Below the pieces are notes generated by a model. The model ran no database searches and had not been told where the DNA came from. It saw nothing but the letters and a program-made list of their open reading frames with translations. This document shows, piece by piece, positions 10,174-22,613 of a stretch of 64,000 nt of DNA. Every line of letters begins with the position of its first letter. Positions within the stretch are counted from its first letter, which is position 1. A program made the position numbers and the translations under genes. Source of the DNA: Bromus sterilis (taxonomy: Eukaryota > Streptophyta > Magnoliopsida > Poales > Poaceae); NCBI GenBank assembly GCA_950022295.1, contig OX465601.1, forward strand, positions 118,563,501 to 118,627,500, read 5' to 3'.

Positions 10174-12059
10174 TCTTCTTTAGAGCAGCAATGGACTTAT
10201 GACCCGCTGAATAAGTGGCCAGAAGCTCCTCAAATATAGCTATATGCCTATCACAAATGGCCTGAAAAATGGGCTGATCAGAGTTAAAGCAAGAGCATAA
10301 GGTGACAAAGAGAAATGAAGATCCGAGCAGATTACAAGCAATCGGCCCGAATCTCGGGGACTACACCCAGTGGGTGCGCTAGGCGCGCCCCCACTGAAAA
10401 GAAAGCTTACAGTAACAGAGTGGTTGGACGCAAGAATTTAACCCAACGAAGCATCGGCGAAGCGTCGGATGTCGGTGGCAAGACCACCTAGCCGATCCAA
10501 AAGCTGGGACGGAAGTTGGTCCTCGGAGCCACGAGGCGGAGGAGTGGCCGAGTCGGTAATTGGTCGGACAGGAGAAACATCGGAGGTGCCAAGGTATGCC
10601 TCGCGGAACCGATCGGCCAGTACGAGCTGGCGGCCGGATGGCGGTTGGCGAACAAGGACACCGGAGGACAGTGATGTAGAAGCACTGGGTCCGGCAGCAA
10701 CATGAGTGGCAAGCGGAGCAATAGGTGGAACAACAATGGTCTCGGTGGAGGTGACAGCGGCGCTGCCCGAGCCAGCAGTGGGGGATCGGTCAGCGGCAGT
10801 GGCCTGGGATGGAGAAGCTTCAGGCTGAGGAGGATCAGTGCTAGGCCGATCTGGCATTGGCATATCGACATGTGCAATTCCAGAATGGTCCAGCAGAATC
10901 GGAGAAGCAACAACAGAGGTCGGAGCGGGAGTGGCCGACTGCGTGCCAGCAGTCGGAAGAGCAGCAGAGGTCGGTAGTGGAGCGATCGGTCGCGTTTGGG
11001 TCATGGCAGCAGCAGCTTTCTTCTTGGCCCGCTCGGCTTTATGGGTGTCAGCAACATTTTTCTTGCGAGCAGGCACGGACACGTTGGAAGTGGCCGAGGT
11101 GGCCGGGTTCGTGCGGGCAGGAGCAGCAGAGGGGGCAGGGGGAGCAATCGGCGCACCCCCAGGTCCGGCAGGGTCCACAGATCGGGCAGCCCTCTAGCAA
11201 AAGAACACAAGTGAGCAAAGCAGCTCAGGAAAAGTCAAGAAAAACAAGAGGTGAAGATATGTACCCGGAAGCTCAAGGAAATTGAGCAGCAAATCTGGCC
11301 ATGGAAAAGCCAGGGCGAGCGATGTTCAGTGGGGTAGGAGAAAGCACAGGGCCACTAATTTCAGGGGCAGCTCGGCGCGTGCCCATTTTCTCTTTCTTCT
11401 TGGCTATCTTGGAAGGGACGGCGTCATCACGTCGAGGGCGTTTCCCTTTGGGCAATGTCTGTTCGGCGGGTTCAGATTTTGCGCCGAGGTTACCAAGAGG
11501 ATCAGAATCACTGCTCCATTTGGCCATGAAGCGTTTGACGGAGGAATCGGACTCACCCGGCTTCTTGAAGCCGAGTCCGAGGGAAGCAGTTCGGGCTTCG
11601 ATCTCGGATTCGGTCTCTTCTTCAAGCTCCAAGTCCTGGGCGTCTTCTTCAGCTCGGTCAGGGTGGTAGCCCGAAGCGGACTGTCCGTCCTGCATGAGCC
11701 TGGAGGCCAGGAATTCTTGAGGAAAAGGATCTGATCAGAATTAGTACGGGGGAAAGAAAAAGCTAGAGCAGAGGGTCATAATTGAAGCGTACCTCGGGGC
11801 AGGGCCGAGATCGGCTGAACGGCTTCAGTCTGAACTCGAAAGGTTCAGTAACTTTGAGATTGGTAATGTTGTTGATTCGTTGGAAGAATTCTTTCTCATC
11901 TATTCGGAATGTGGAAATCCGAGTGGGGTCGCGGCGCAAGTGCATGTCGCAGATCCGATGGCAGCGGCGTTGCAGTGGGAGCACTCGGCGGTAGAGCCAG
12001 GTCGCCACCAGATCGGCGGGTTACAACCCTTGTTCCATCAGCTTCTGGATATACGCCAT

Positions 12060-12584
12060 CTAGCGATCCAGATCGGTATCCCCGTCACCTGGTTTCTCAG
12101 CCCAATGATACTTCGCAGTCGGTGGGGGCAGAGAGAATTCGGGCAGATTCAGCAAGTCCTGATTCCCTGGTGAGGAAACGTAAAAGAACCCCGTCTGCCA
12201 GTTCTTGATGGACTGAGGCAGTTGGGGATGAGGATAGAGTCCGACCTGGCGGAGGTAGATGGTGGCGCCACCGCATTCGGCCATCACCTTGACCTCCTCT
12301 TTCTTCTTGGTCTTGGGGTTGATAGTATGCACACCAGTGCCCACTTGGAAGCTGCAGAAGTGAAAGAGCCGGTACCAGAGCCCAATGGTGGGCCGGACTC
12401 CGAGATAACCTTCGCACAGGGCCACGAAAGTGGAGAGCAGCATGATAGCATTGGCTCCAAGGTGATGCGGTTGCATGTGGTAGAAGGCGAGGAAATCGTG
12501 AAAAAATTGGCTCACCGGAATGCCAAACCCGCGCTCGAAGTGCGCGAGGAAGACAACACGTTCGCCATCCCAGAGCGCGGGCAC
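12060..12584 (-). pseudogene. Core PF04195-like segment between two nonsense codons
   Basis: This 174-codon open stretch holds the most recognisable part of the antisense protein, from PALWDGERVVF to the charged end PGDGDTDLDR. The same frame continues on both sides past single stop codons (12588 and 12060), so these are point nonsense changes, not exon ends. The domain is classed as a putative gypsy-type transposon protein; no biochemical function is established. Confidence 0.7.
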
Positions 12585-12818
12585 GATCTAGTCGCCGGGA
12601 ATGCGGAAGTCAAGGTCCGCTGGGATCTTGAGAGACCGGCGGAGGAGCGCGACTTTCATCTCTGTCACATTGGAGCCTTTCCAAGCCCTCTGCATCGTCC
12701 CCCATGGAGGCGTCGGACTTCGTGGTGGGCGAGGAGGAGCGAGACGTAGACGAGGAAGACGGCAGTGGCGGCGGAGAAGACGGCGGCGGAGGCAGAGGAA
12801 ATCTAGATCCAAGCCCAC

Positions 12819-13527
12819 CTATGGTGGCGGAGGAGGAGCGGTGGCAAGGGCGGTGAAGTGCGGCGGCTCAGGCTTCGGAACGGCGGCTCTGGGCGTCGGA
12901 GGAAGCGACAGCAGCACGGCGGGGAAGGAGCAATGGAGAAAAGGCTTGAGGAATGGAGAAAAGGCTTGAGGAAGAAGATGGAGTGAGGGGTGCGAGGCGC
13001 ATCTATCACCCCATCGGGTATTTAAAGATGCAGTAAGGAGGGAGTGGGATCGGGTGCGCCGATCTGACAGGCGGTGTGGCCCCATGTATCCACAGAGCGG
13101 CATCAGTTCAGAGCACAGAAGATCCGGCGGATGGGACGGGACGTGCGCGCGTGGGTCGAGGCAGCAGTTATGGCATGTCAAATCATGGCACGACGTCCCG
13201 TATTCTTCGGCGAATTCGAAGAGGCAAGTTCGGTCAATATTCCAGTCAAACCAACCGTTGAGCGGATCGGTCGAGGAAATCAAATGCAATCGGCAAATTA
13301 AGTGCAATCGGCCCATTGAGAACAGTTGATACGAAGATCAAGAGCAATCGGATAAACAAGAGCAATTGGACGAGTAAGAATAATCGGAAGATCAAGAGCA
13401 ATCGGCAGGTAGCAAGCAACCGGCCTATTGGAACAATCGGTCAGAGACAAGGAAAGCATTTTTAAGGAACCTGTGCAGGCCTCGCCATCTCTGAGTTCGG
13501 CGGGACCTCCGCAGCTTCAGGGGCTAC
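12819..13527. other. Tat element 3' internal spacer with AATCGG repeats
   Basis: GC-rich code-like sequence up to about 13000 gives way, between 13262 and 13445, to a dispersed short repeat built on AGAGCAATCGG and variants (about ten copies). A promoter for the antisense gene would have to lie here. The stretch ends in TTCAGGGGCTAC just before the LTR, the likely plus-strand primer. Confidence 0.5.
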
Positions 13528-13555
13528 TGTCGGGGGAATGACCCCCGGGTAGGGT
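13528..13555 (+). repeat. Start of the Tat 3' LTR (TGTCGGGGGAATGACCCC...)
   Basis: The first 28 bases of the LTR precede the copia-type insertion and end in the target site AGGGT (13551-13555). The LTR resumes at 21797 after the second copy of AGGGT. Together the two parts make an LTR of about 840 bp. Confidence 0.8.
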
Positions 13556-15682
13556 TGTTGGAAATATGCCCTAGAGGCAATAATAAAATGTTATTATATA
13601 TATTTCCACGTTCGTAATTAATGTTTATATTTCTGTGCTATAATTGCAATGACCCTGACTATGAGATTCGGAAGAAAACTCATTTGCATGTGTGGAAATG
13701 TAAACACCAAGAGTTCCTGGTTTAGCCTCTAAGACCAGCTCATGTGCTAACTGATGATTACGTTTTCTTAATCATGGACATTGTTCTTGTAACAAGGATG
13801 TCAGTAGCAATGGGAACATATTGTTAGTAGAACAATGATGTTGAATCGACCCCAGTATTGAATGATATACTTAGAGATCACATTGTAACAACGTTATAAG
13901 TCATATCATGAAATGTTATCATATACGTAATTCCTTAGACCATGAGAGTATCAAGTTGCTTCACACAGGAAGATGTGCTTTGGTTCTTAGATGAATCTTC
14001 CCGTTACTGGGAAGTAGTAAAATAAGTTCTGGGTACATTGGATAGTGTGTCTAGTAACTGTGATAGTTCAAAATTGGGATTTGCTCCTTCATGATGAAGA
14101 AGATATTCACTTCGGGCCCACTCGGTATGACGGCATCCATTATAGTCTGGCCAGACGCATTGTGATTCAGTCACGGGGATACCGGAATACGATAACGAGA
14201 AAAGGGACAAACGAGCAAAGAGGATAAAGAGTGGCTTGTGTTCAAGAAGTTGTTACAAATGGGTGCCAAACTTCTCTCCTCTAACTTTGTCATATATCGC
14301 GAAGCAAAGGGAATGGTACATGACTAAACATAATGGTTCACTCGAAGTTTCTTCGTGTATGTGCGGGAGTCAACATGGGTGTCCATGGCTCCGCTGTTGA
14401 TTATTGGCTATTGACAAAAGGCTATTGACCTATGTCCGGAAGATGTTCTGAGTCATGTCCGCATTATACCGAACCTATTGGGTCACACACTTAACGAGCA
14501 GTAGTCTGTTAGAATACTAGTATGGTAGAAGGTTTAGTGCAAGCAAAGCAGAATAGTTCATACGGTACCGAAAGTAGTTTCGGAGATTTATGGAATAGTT
14601 CCTAAGGGCACCAGAAGTAGTTCTGAGTATTTAAGGATATGTCCGGATCACTCTAGAGTAGTCCCAGATGGTTCCGGAACATATGAGAATGGTACTGGGG
14701 AAGTCCTGGATCAACCGGAATAGTTTCCGGATAATCGCTGGGCGTCCCGACAACCTTCGCGGTCATCGGGTGTCTTAAACTGTAACTCGGATGGTCTTGG
14801 AAACTATCCGGATGGCTCCAAAACGTCCGAGAACGGTCCCGGAAGGTCCTGGAAGTGCTCCAGAAGGTTCCGGAATGTCCTGAAACGATCCTGGAAGGTC
14901 CCAGAAGGTCCTGGAAGCTTCTGGAAGGTTCCGGAAGTTTCCGGGCAGTACCACCCACTACCCCACGCCCCTAGCCTTGGGGGGAAAGCCACCTAGGCTG
15001 CCCTTGCCGGCCAAGGGGTGGGGGCGCACCAAAGGGGAGGAATCCTCCTCCAGGTGGGAATACCAAAACCCAAATATGGCACGTTTCCGGTGGGAAGGTG
15101 TGGGAAGGTTTGGAAGGTTTGGGAGTCCAAGTTGGACTCCCCACCCCCCTTATTGCGCCCCAAGGGTCTCCCGGCCACCTATATAATGTGGGGGAGGGGT
15201 GGGGGGCGCAGCACAACTTGTCCCCAAGGCCTATGCGCCACCCTCCCTCCTCTAAACCCCGTTGCTCCACAATTAGACCCCGGTTTAGACGCTGTTCTAG
15301 ATCGGAATCCATTAGGGTTTTCTCCCTCTAGTTTTCTCGGTGGCGTTCATCTCTGGACGGCGGAGCGCTGCTGGATTGCTGCTACGGTATGTGTGGATAC
15401 TAATGGAGGGGTCGTACCTTCGACCCTTCTTCGAGGAGCTTGTTCGTGGGACTTGTCCGTGGGACTAGATCGCGGGACGGTTCGAGGGATCGATATCTTC
15501 GCGGTTGGGAGGTCATTGAAATTCCTAGCTGCGGCGATCTGCACCGACGGTCTTCACCAACTCTACTTCCGCTACATCGGTTGGTGAGCCATGACCTAAA
15601 ACCTTGTATGCAATCTTCTTGGATGATCTTGGGTTCTTGATTCGTAGGCCGAAATTTTTGTTTTCTACTACGTTTCCCAACA
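13556..15682 (+). repeat. 5' LTR of the copia-type element
   Basis: It starts TGTTGG and ends CCCAACA. TATATAA at 15180-15186 is a good core promoter. From about 14580 to 14950 there is a degenerate array of CCGGAA/TTCCGG-like units (GTCCCGGAAGGTCCTGGAAG and variants). Confidence 0.85.
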
Positions 15683-15683
15683 G

Positions 15684-15695
15684 TGGTATCAGAGC
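15684..15695 (+). other. Primer binding site TGGTATCAGAGC (initiator Met tRNA type)
   Basis: It lies one base after the 5' LTR end and matches the standard PBS of plant copia elements. Confidence 0.85.
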
Positions 15696-18600
15696 GATCC
15701 TTGATTAGATGCATGTTTAGGTCTAGATCATATGTGTGATATGAGGCATTGATTTTCTTGTTGCTTCCCTGTCATGTGATTTTTTCTATGCTTGATGGCA
15801 AGTTGAGGTTTTGTTACAAGGATTGAGTTTTCCATCGATCCATCTATGCTGCTTTCAGTATGCTGGTTGCCTTGATCATGGTCTACATCAAACTCCTTGG
15901 ATCTCATCTTAATCTCACAATAGAAGATTTAACATGGAGGGGCTTGTGGATTTTATGATCTCAAATCCACACAGGGGTCACGCGTTGAACGAAGTTTGGC
16001 TTGTGGCATTAGTTGCTACACGTACCCCGAACGTTAAACTAGCAACATTGAAGTATTGTGTTTGGTTTGTTTAGGGAACAACGTTTGCATGTAACCTGCT
16101 AATCAACTATGATAAAATTTGCAACAACCCGTGTAGATAGCGATCTAACTTGTTTTTGCAGAGTATGCATGTGATGTGGTATAGCCTTCAAGATTTGCAA
16201 TGTGTTTGTATGAGATGCTATATGATGTAATATTTATTCGCGACCTGCGTGTCGTGGTACGGCATGATGACTGGAGTCATATGATTGTCACTTAATTATG
16301 GCATGTGTGCCAGAACTGTTTATTAGCTCGAGGAAAAGCAATAGATAGATGCAAGGTGATGATCTACGATGCGAAGGTGGACCCCGACGCACATGCCGGA
16401 AGCCGTGGTGATGTTCCCGGCGCCAAGGACAAACTTGGTGGACACGGTGACTTCAGCCATGACGACGTGAAGACAATGAAGACTTCACGAAGAAAAGGGT
16501 TATATCATATCACATAATTTTATGAAGTGCCTGTGATGTTTATCCCTTTGATACACCCTTGTTTGATGCGCGGTAGTCGTATTTTATTAGGGTGATCTCT
16601 CAAAAAAAATATCAAGTTGATAGTGTTCTTCCAACTGTAGCACCGTCTATACTATGTTTCACATCAGAGTAGGTCATGTCACATGGGTGCACACGGTGTG
16701 ATGCATAAAAGGCGGGTGTGTTAAGAACACACTGCAATTACACTTGGTTGTCTTGACGGTTTGGATAAAAGTTTGCTACCGGAACACGCCCATCGAAAGA
16801 TGAACAAGAATCACATGTGTTGTGATTGGCAACTTGGCCTACCGGTCCAGTCTAAGTCATCAGTGATGTCACATCAATGGCAGACGATTGGGTCGGATCT
16901 TGAATCACTCCAGCATCAATTACGAGAGATATTGATCTAAGTGGGAGCGCACTAAGTAATTAAATTGATTAATCACAAGTGCAACTTAATTATGAACAAA
17001 GTCTTAGTATTTGCATTATCGTTGTAGAATAATGGCTCGCGTTACAACCTTCCCAATTGATTTGATTAACTGTATTATCTGGTAAAGACTTTACGATTGG
17101 TACCGTATTGTGAGGACTATCCTCAATAGTGTCGAGAAGGAGCTTGTCCTATCGCAAATTTTTTATGCTCTCACGCTGATGCTATAGATGATGTGACTTA
17201 TCTCCATAATCCAAAATGCTAGAATTCCACCAGAGCTAAGTGCATTATCTTCACCACCATGAAACCCGAACTTTGAAGCGTTTCGGATAGTTATGTTATA
17301 TTCATGGAACTGAAAAATTGTTTTCAGTAGTAAGACAATTAATGTTGGATATAAGATATCTAGTACAATGTATGATTGTAAGCATTAGTGAAAATTTTCA
17401 CTATGCTCTAAACAAAACTGATAAGTGTGGCATCCAGAAGAACACCGATCATATGATGATGAGAATTAAGGGAAAGGAAGTCCAAAGGATGTTAGTAAGA
17501 CTTACACGTCAGAAAGTCCATGGCCTGCGCCATCCTTAATCATGTGTGAGCTTCTGTGAGTAGGAGTGACATTGGAAATAGAACTATGATACATATAAAG
17601 GCAAAACGAAAGAAGACTGGAATAACCAGCTCAGAAATGAAAGTCATACGGAGTTATAGATGAATTCATTGATGGTCAAGAGATGTAATTCTTGGGAATC
17701 ATGATTAAGCAGTTAATTGTGGATTCTGTATATTGTGGTTGAACTGTTGATCACCGGAATATCACATCGATTTCATATTGTTGCAACTCGATGCAAGAAA
17801 TACAATGGCCTTTATGACTAGCTAATGATGAGTTTTGACACGCTCGGGAACACGGTAAAAGGTTTACTATACCGTGTGTTGACTCTATGATTATCTTCAT
17901 AATTCATTTTAGAGTTGAGTAAATTGTTACTACACTTTAGCCTTGTTGCAAAACATCATTTTGAATCATGTTTGTTGCAAGAGAGTTGTTCAAAGCTATG
18001 AATAACGTAAAGGCCATACTTCCATTATGAATAGGTTGTATGTTATGAATCTTGATAATAATACTAAACATCCATAACACTGACGCTAAACGTCGCAAGA
18101 CTGACAGAAATACCACATAGATGTGGCACTGCCGTTTATCACAAGTGACATAACATGCATGAAGAATTTCCATAAGTGATGGACTTTCGAGTCATATGAT
18201 TATGAATCACTTGACGCTTGCGATCTTTGTCTCGAAGTAATGTGACTAAAACACCGTTGATGGGCCTTACATGAACGGGCAACTAAACCATTGGTAATCA
18301 TACATGATGATGTGTGTAGTCCAATAAGTGTGGTTGTGTGCAGTGGATTCCCTATCTTCACTCATGGGTTGAAGTAGATATGTGGATATCTGTTCAATAG
18401 AGACATACGTCTGAAATCTTTGAAATGTTCAAGGAATTTTAGAGTGAAATAGAAATTCATTGTAACGAGAAAAATAAAGCTTCTGCAAATTAGATTGTAG
18501 AAAGTAATATTTGAGTTACAAGTTTAGCGAACGTCTGATGAGTTGTCAAGAAGTGTCATAACTTGCGTCTCCCGGAACACCACTATGAGTAAAGTGTTCG

Positions 18601-19650
18601 AGAGATGTAATCAAGCCATGTATGACACGGTAAGATCAAATATGACGTTTATCAATGTGCCATTATACTTATTAAAGTTATGCGTTAGTGACTACGGCTT
18701 TTACACTGAAAAGAGCACCATCAAATCTGTTGAAATGACACCATATTAGATGTGGTATGAACTGTTAAAACCATGTTGTCTTTTCTTAAAGTTTGGGTAT
18801 ATGAGGCATATGTTTGACATACTCCAAACCCCAAATCAGATAAGTGATACTTTGTTAAGGTTATGCCAAAAGTTTTGGTATTCCTCTATCACTACACAAA
18901 AGCAAAACTGTTTGTTGTTAAGAACGTTGTGTTTCGAAGAAAAATAGTTTCTTGCAAAAGAGTGAGTGGGAGGACAGTGCAACTTGTCAAATATTGTTGA
19001 ATCTTCAGAGAAGTGTGCAGCTGAACCACACAGGTTAGACATAACTCGTACAAACATTCATGATATGTAAAACGAGATATTGTTGTTCGACAATAATAAA
19101 CCTGTGATATACAAAGAAGCATTGATGGTCCCTGACTCCGGGATTTGGCTAAATGCCAAATGATCCGAGATAGTATCCATGGAAGTAAGTCAAGTTTTGA
19201 ACTTGGTAGACCCTCCGAAAGACTAAAAGTCTGAAGAATATATATATGGATCTATAATTGATTCGGATGAAATTGTTTTATCCATAAAGCTCAACTCGTT
19301 TGAAAATTGTTTTCTAGCAAGTTCAAAGGTTGACTACGGCGAAATAGTTTCGACTGTAGAGATGCTTTAGTCAGTTCGGGTTATATTAGCAATTACTACA
19401 TATCTCATTTATAGGATATGGTAGAATGAACGTCAAAATAAAGTTCCTACACGGAAATATAACAAAGGACGTATATGTGATACGACCGGAATGTTTTGTC
19501 GATTCAAAGGATGCTAAAATAGATGCGAGCCTTGGATATCCAGTGATGGACTGAAGCTAGCACAATCGAGTTGGAATTTTCGTTATGATGAAATTTCCAA
19601 AAGAGTTTGTTTTCATCGGGAATAAACGAAGATGCTTGAATATTCAAGAA
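15696..19650. other. Non-coding interior of the copia-type element
   Basis: Only short frames appear (for example 16305-16517 and 17318-17539), none with a recognisable Gag, protease, integrase or RT motif. The sequence is AT-rich and even in texture, as in large retrotransposon derivatives. A purine-rich AGTAAGTGGGAGA at 19651-19663 directly before the 3' LTR is the likely polypurine tract. Confidence 0.65.
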
Positions 19651-19664
19651 AGTAAGTGGGAGAC

Positions 19665-21791
19665 TATTGGAAATATGCCCTAGAGGCAATAATAAGATGT
19701 TATTATATATATTTCCACGTTCGTAATTAATGTTTATATTTCTGTGCTATAATTGCAATGACCCTGACTTTGAGATTCAGAAGAAAACTCATTTGCATGT
19801 GTGGAAATGTAAACACCAAGAGTTCCTGGTTTAGCCTCTAAGACCAGCTCATGTGCTAACTGATGATTACGTTTTCTTAATCATGGACATTGTTCTTGTA
19901 ACAAGGATGTCAGTAGCAATGGGAACATATTGTTAGCAGAACAATGATGTTGAATCGACCCCAGTATTGAATGATATACTTAGATATTACATCGTAACAA
20001 TATTATAAGTCATGTCATGAAATGTTATCATATACGTAATTTCTTAGACCATGAGAGTATCAAGTTGCTTCACACAAGAAGATGTGCTTTGGTTCTTAGA
20101 TGAATCTTCCCGTTACTGGGAAGTAGTAAAATAAGTTCTGGGTACATTGGATAGTGTGTCTAGTAACTATGATAGTTCAAAATTGGGATTTTCTCCTTGA
20201 TGATGAAGAAGATATTCACTTCGGGCCCACTCGGTATGACGGTATCCATTATAGTCTGGCCAGACGCATTGTGATTAAGTCACGGGGATACCGGAATACG
20301 ATAACGAGAAAAGGGAGAAACGAGCAAAGAGGATAACGAGTGGCTTGTGTTCAAGAAGTTGTTACACATGGGTGCCAAACTTCTCTCCTCTAACTTTGTC
20401 ATATATCGCGAAGCAAAGGGAATGGTACATGACTAAACATAATGGTTCACTCGAAGTTTCTTCGTGTATGTGCGGGGGTCAACATGGGTGTCCATAGCTC
20501 CGCTGTTGATTATTGGCTATTGAAAAAAGGCTGTTGACCTATGTCCGGAAGATGTTCTGAGTCATGTCCGCATTATACCGAACCTATTGGGTCACACACT
20601 TAACGAGCAGTAGTCTGTTAGAATACTAGTATGGTAGAAGGTTTAGTGCAAGCAAAGCAGAATAGTTCATACGGGTACCGAAAGTAGTTTCGGAGATTTA
20701 TGGAATAGTTCATAAGGGCACCAGAAGTAGTTCTGAGTATTTAAGAATATGTCCGGATCACTCTGGAGTAGTCCCAGATGGTTCCGGAACATATGAGAAT
20801 GGTACTGGGGAAGTCCTGGATCAACCGGAATAGTTTCCGGATAATCGCTGGGCGTCCCGTCAACCTTCGCGGTCATCGGGTGGCTTAAAATGTAACTCGG
20901 ATGGTCTTGTAAACTATCCAGATGGCTCCGGAACGTCCGAGAACGGTCCCGAAAGGTCCTGGAAGTGCTCCAGAAGGTTCCGAAATGTCCCGAAACGATC
21001 CCGGAAGGTCTCGGAAGGTCCTGGAAGCTTCTGGAACGTTCCGGAAGTTTCCTGGCAGTTCCACCCACTACCCCATGCCCCTAGCCTTGGGGGGAAAGCC
21101 ACCTAGGCTGCCCTGGCCGGCCAAGGGGTGGGGGCGCACCAAAGGGGAGGAATCCTCCTCCAGGTGGGAATACCAAAACCCAAATATGGAAGGTTTCCGG
21201 TGGGAAGGTGTGGGAAGGTTTGGAAGGTTTGAGAGTCCAAGTTGGACTCCCCACCCCCCTTATTGCGCCCCAAGGATCTCCTAGCCACCTATATAATGTG
21301 GGGGAGGGGTGGGGGCGCAGCACAACTTGTCCCCAAGGCCTATGCGCCACCCTCCCTCCTCTAAACCCCGTTGCTCCACAATTAGACCCCGGTTTAGACG
21401 TTGTTCTAGATCGGAATCCGTTAGGGTTTTCTCCCTCTAGTTTTCTCGGTGGCGTTCATCTCTGGACGGCGGAGCGCTGCTGGATTGCTGCTACGGGATG
21501 TGTGTATACTAATGGAGGGGTCGTACCTTCGACCCTTCTTCAAGGAGCTTGTTCGTGGGACTTGTCCGTGGGACTAGATCGCGGGACGGTTCGAGGGATC
21601 GATATCTTCGCGGTTGGGAGGTCATTGAAATTCCTAGCTGCGGGGATCTGCACCGACGGTCTTCACCAACTCTACTTCCGCTACATCGGTTGGTGAGCCA
21701 TGACCTAAAACCTTGTATGCAATCTTCTTGGATGATCTTGGGTTCTTGATTTGTAGGCCGAAATTTTTGTTTTCTACTACGTTTCCCAACA
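19665..21791 (+). repeat. 3' LTR of the copia-type element
   Basis: Same length as the 5' LTR. It has a TATATAA box at 21290-21296 and ends CCCAACA, followed by the AGGGT duplication. Its first two bases are TA, one transition from the expected TG. Confidence 0.85.
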
Positions 21792-22608
21792 AGGGTCACC
21801 CAGGGGAAATATATCATCAAAGCACAGATCACCGACCTAGGGGTCACTGATCTAATCAAGGCCGAGCTAAACAAGAGTAATCAAGAAGTGGGCCGAACTG
21901 TTCCAAGTGAGGGCCGATTGCCCCGGAGAAGGCGCAAACGGCCTCACCCAGGAGCATCCGGCCAAAGTAAGAAGAGCAGCGTCCGATTAGAGGTCCAGAT
22001 CGGACACCTGGTACAAGAGCATTTAATGTGCAATCCCTGAAGATCCGGACTGTTAAAGGCGTGCGGTCTCCTCCAGCGCCGATCACGCGGACAGGCCGAC
22101 AGGCCTAAGTATCTAGCCTCACTGTTCACTACCGAGGTCTACGGATAGCAGCATGGCGGGCCGCAAGTCTACACTGGGTCATCCGGAGAAGCACGATGCT
22201 AGGTGCCTAGCCGATCTGAGACAGACAGCTGGGCCCTTCTTCTTGTGTATTTACCTTTGTACCCTGGGCTCGGCCTATAAGAGCCCCGGGTACCCCTCCT
22301 GCGTGAGGGACGACGGAGTAGTTATTGCAATCTCACCCACCAGAGAGAGCAAGGAGAGAGTAGAGACCAGAGGCCCTCTTCTTCTTCCTCTCAAACAGCT
22401 CAAGTAGCATTCATTGTAGCCATAGTTATTGCATATAGCTAGCTCGGCAGGACTAGGGGTGTTATCTCTACGGAGAGCCCCGAACCTGGGTACATCGTGG
22501 TGTCTCACTGTGTGTTCCCATTCTCGTTTCCAGTACCAGCGACACTAACCTCGGTCTGTCCCCCTCTTTAGCCATCCCCATGGCATCTGTCGTTACATAT
22601 CGACGACA
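21792..22608 (+). repeat. Remainder of the Tat 3' LTR
   Basis: It starts with the second AGGGT target copy (21792-21796) and ends in CGACA at 22608, the inverted match of the LTR start. CCTATAAGAG at 22274-22283 is a TATA-like box, placing U3 upstream and the transcription start near 22310. Confidence 0.75.
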
Positions 22609-22613
22609 AGTAT

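Larger units (their letters stand above)
8930..12818 (-). pseudogene. Antisense multi-exon gene of the Tat element (Transposase_28/PF04195-like)
   Basis: Reading right to left, the first large exon (12818 to about 11790) contains the hallmark region LAHFERGFGIPVSQFF, then LQPHHLGANAI-like and LCEGYLGVRP-like segments, and a KNWQTGFFYV-type block. Its frame carries three stops: TAG at 12588-12590, TAG at 12060-12062 and TAA at 12021-12023. Further exon-like frames follow: 11733-11273 (acidic, Lys-rich), 11178-10438 (Ala/Pro-rich linker), 10173-9535 (coiled coil EMEAAQKRIAELETHLG...) and 9427-8930 (acidic tail ending DDDVEEESEG). Likely junctions are a donor GTACGC after CCCGAG near 11790 and an acceptor CAG near 11735. 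Such genes lie antisense in Grande- and RIRE2-type elements; their role is unknown. The coding is damaged, so no full protein is expected. Confidence 0.7.
13556..21791 (+). mobile_element. Copia-type non-coding LTR retrotransposon (LARD-like) with target duplication AGGGT
   Basis: Both LTRs (13556-15682 and 19665-21791) are 2127 bp and differ at roughly 2% of positions in blocks I compared by eye. AGGGT flanks the element at 13551-13555 and 21792-21796. The LTR start TGTTGGAAATATGCCC matches the start of BARE/Angela-group LTRs as I know them, and the primer site matches initiator-Met tRNA. No gag or pol is recognisable in the 4-kb interior, so it must have used proteins from a relative. The 3' LTR begins TA instead of TG. 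Confidence 0.85.
5703..22608 (+). mobile_element. Tat-lineage Ty3/gypsy retrotransposon, 5' part lost to the window and CACTA insertion
   Basis: The order is pol remnant (5703-8076), antisense gene region (12818-8930), polypurine-like stretch and 3' LTR (from 13528). Signs of the Tat lineage are a second, archaeal-type RNase H after the normal one and a large antisense gene of the PF04195 type downstream of integrase. The element is interrupted by the CACTA ending at 5702 and by the copia-type element 13556-21791. Its right end CGACA at 22608 mirrors the LTR start TGTCG at 13528. The base run AGTAT (22609-22613) would be the target duplication, but the left copy is not in the window. Confidence 0.8.

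Noticed and set aside
14653..15714. Several 60-190-codon frames in the copia-type LTR
   Set aside because: They recur identically in both LTRs and overlap the TATA box and leader; no domain is visible.
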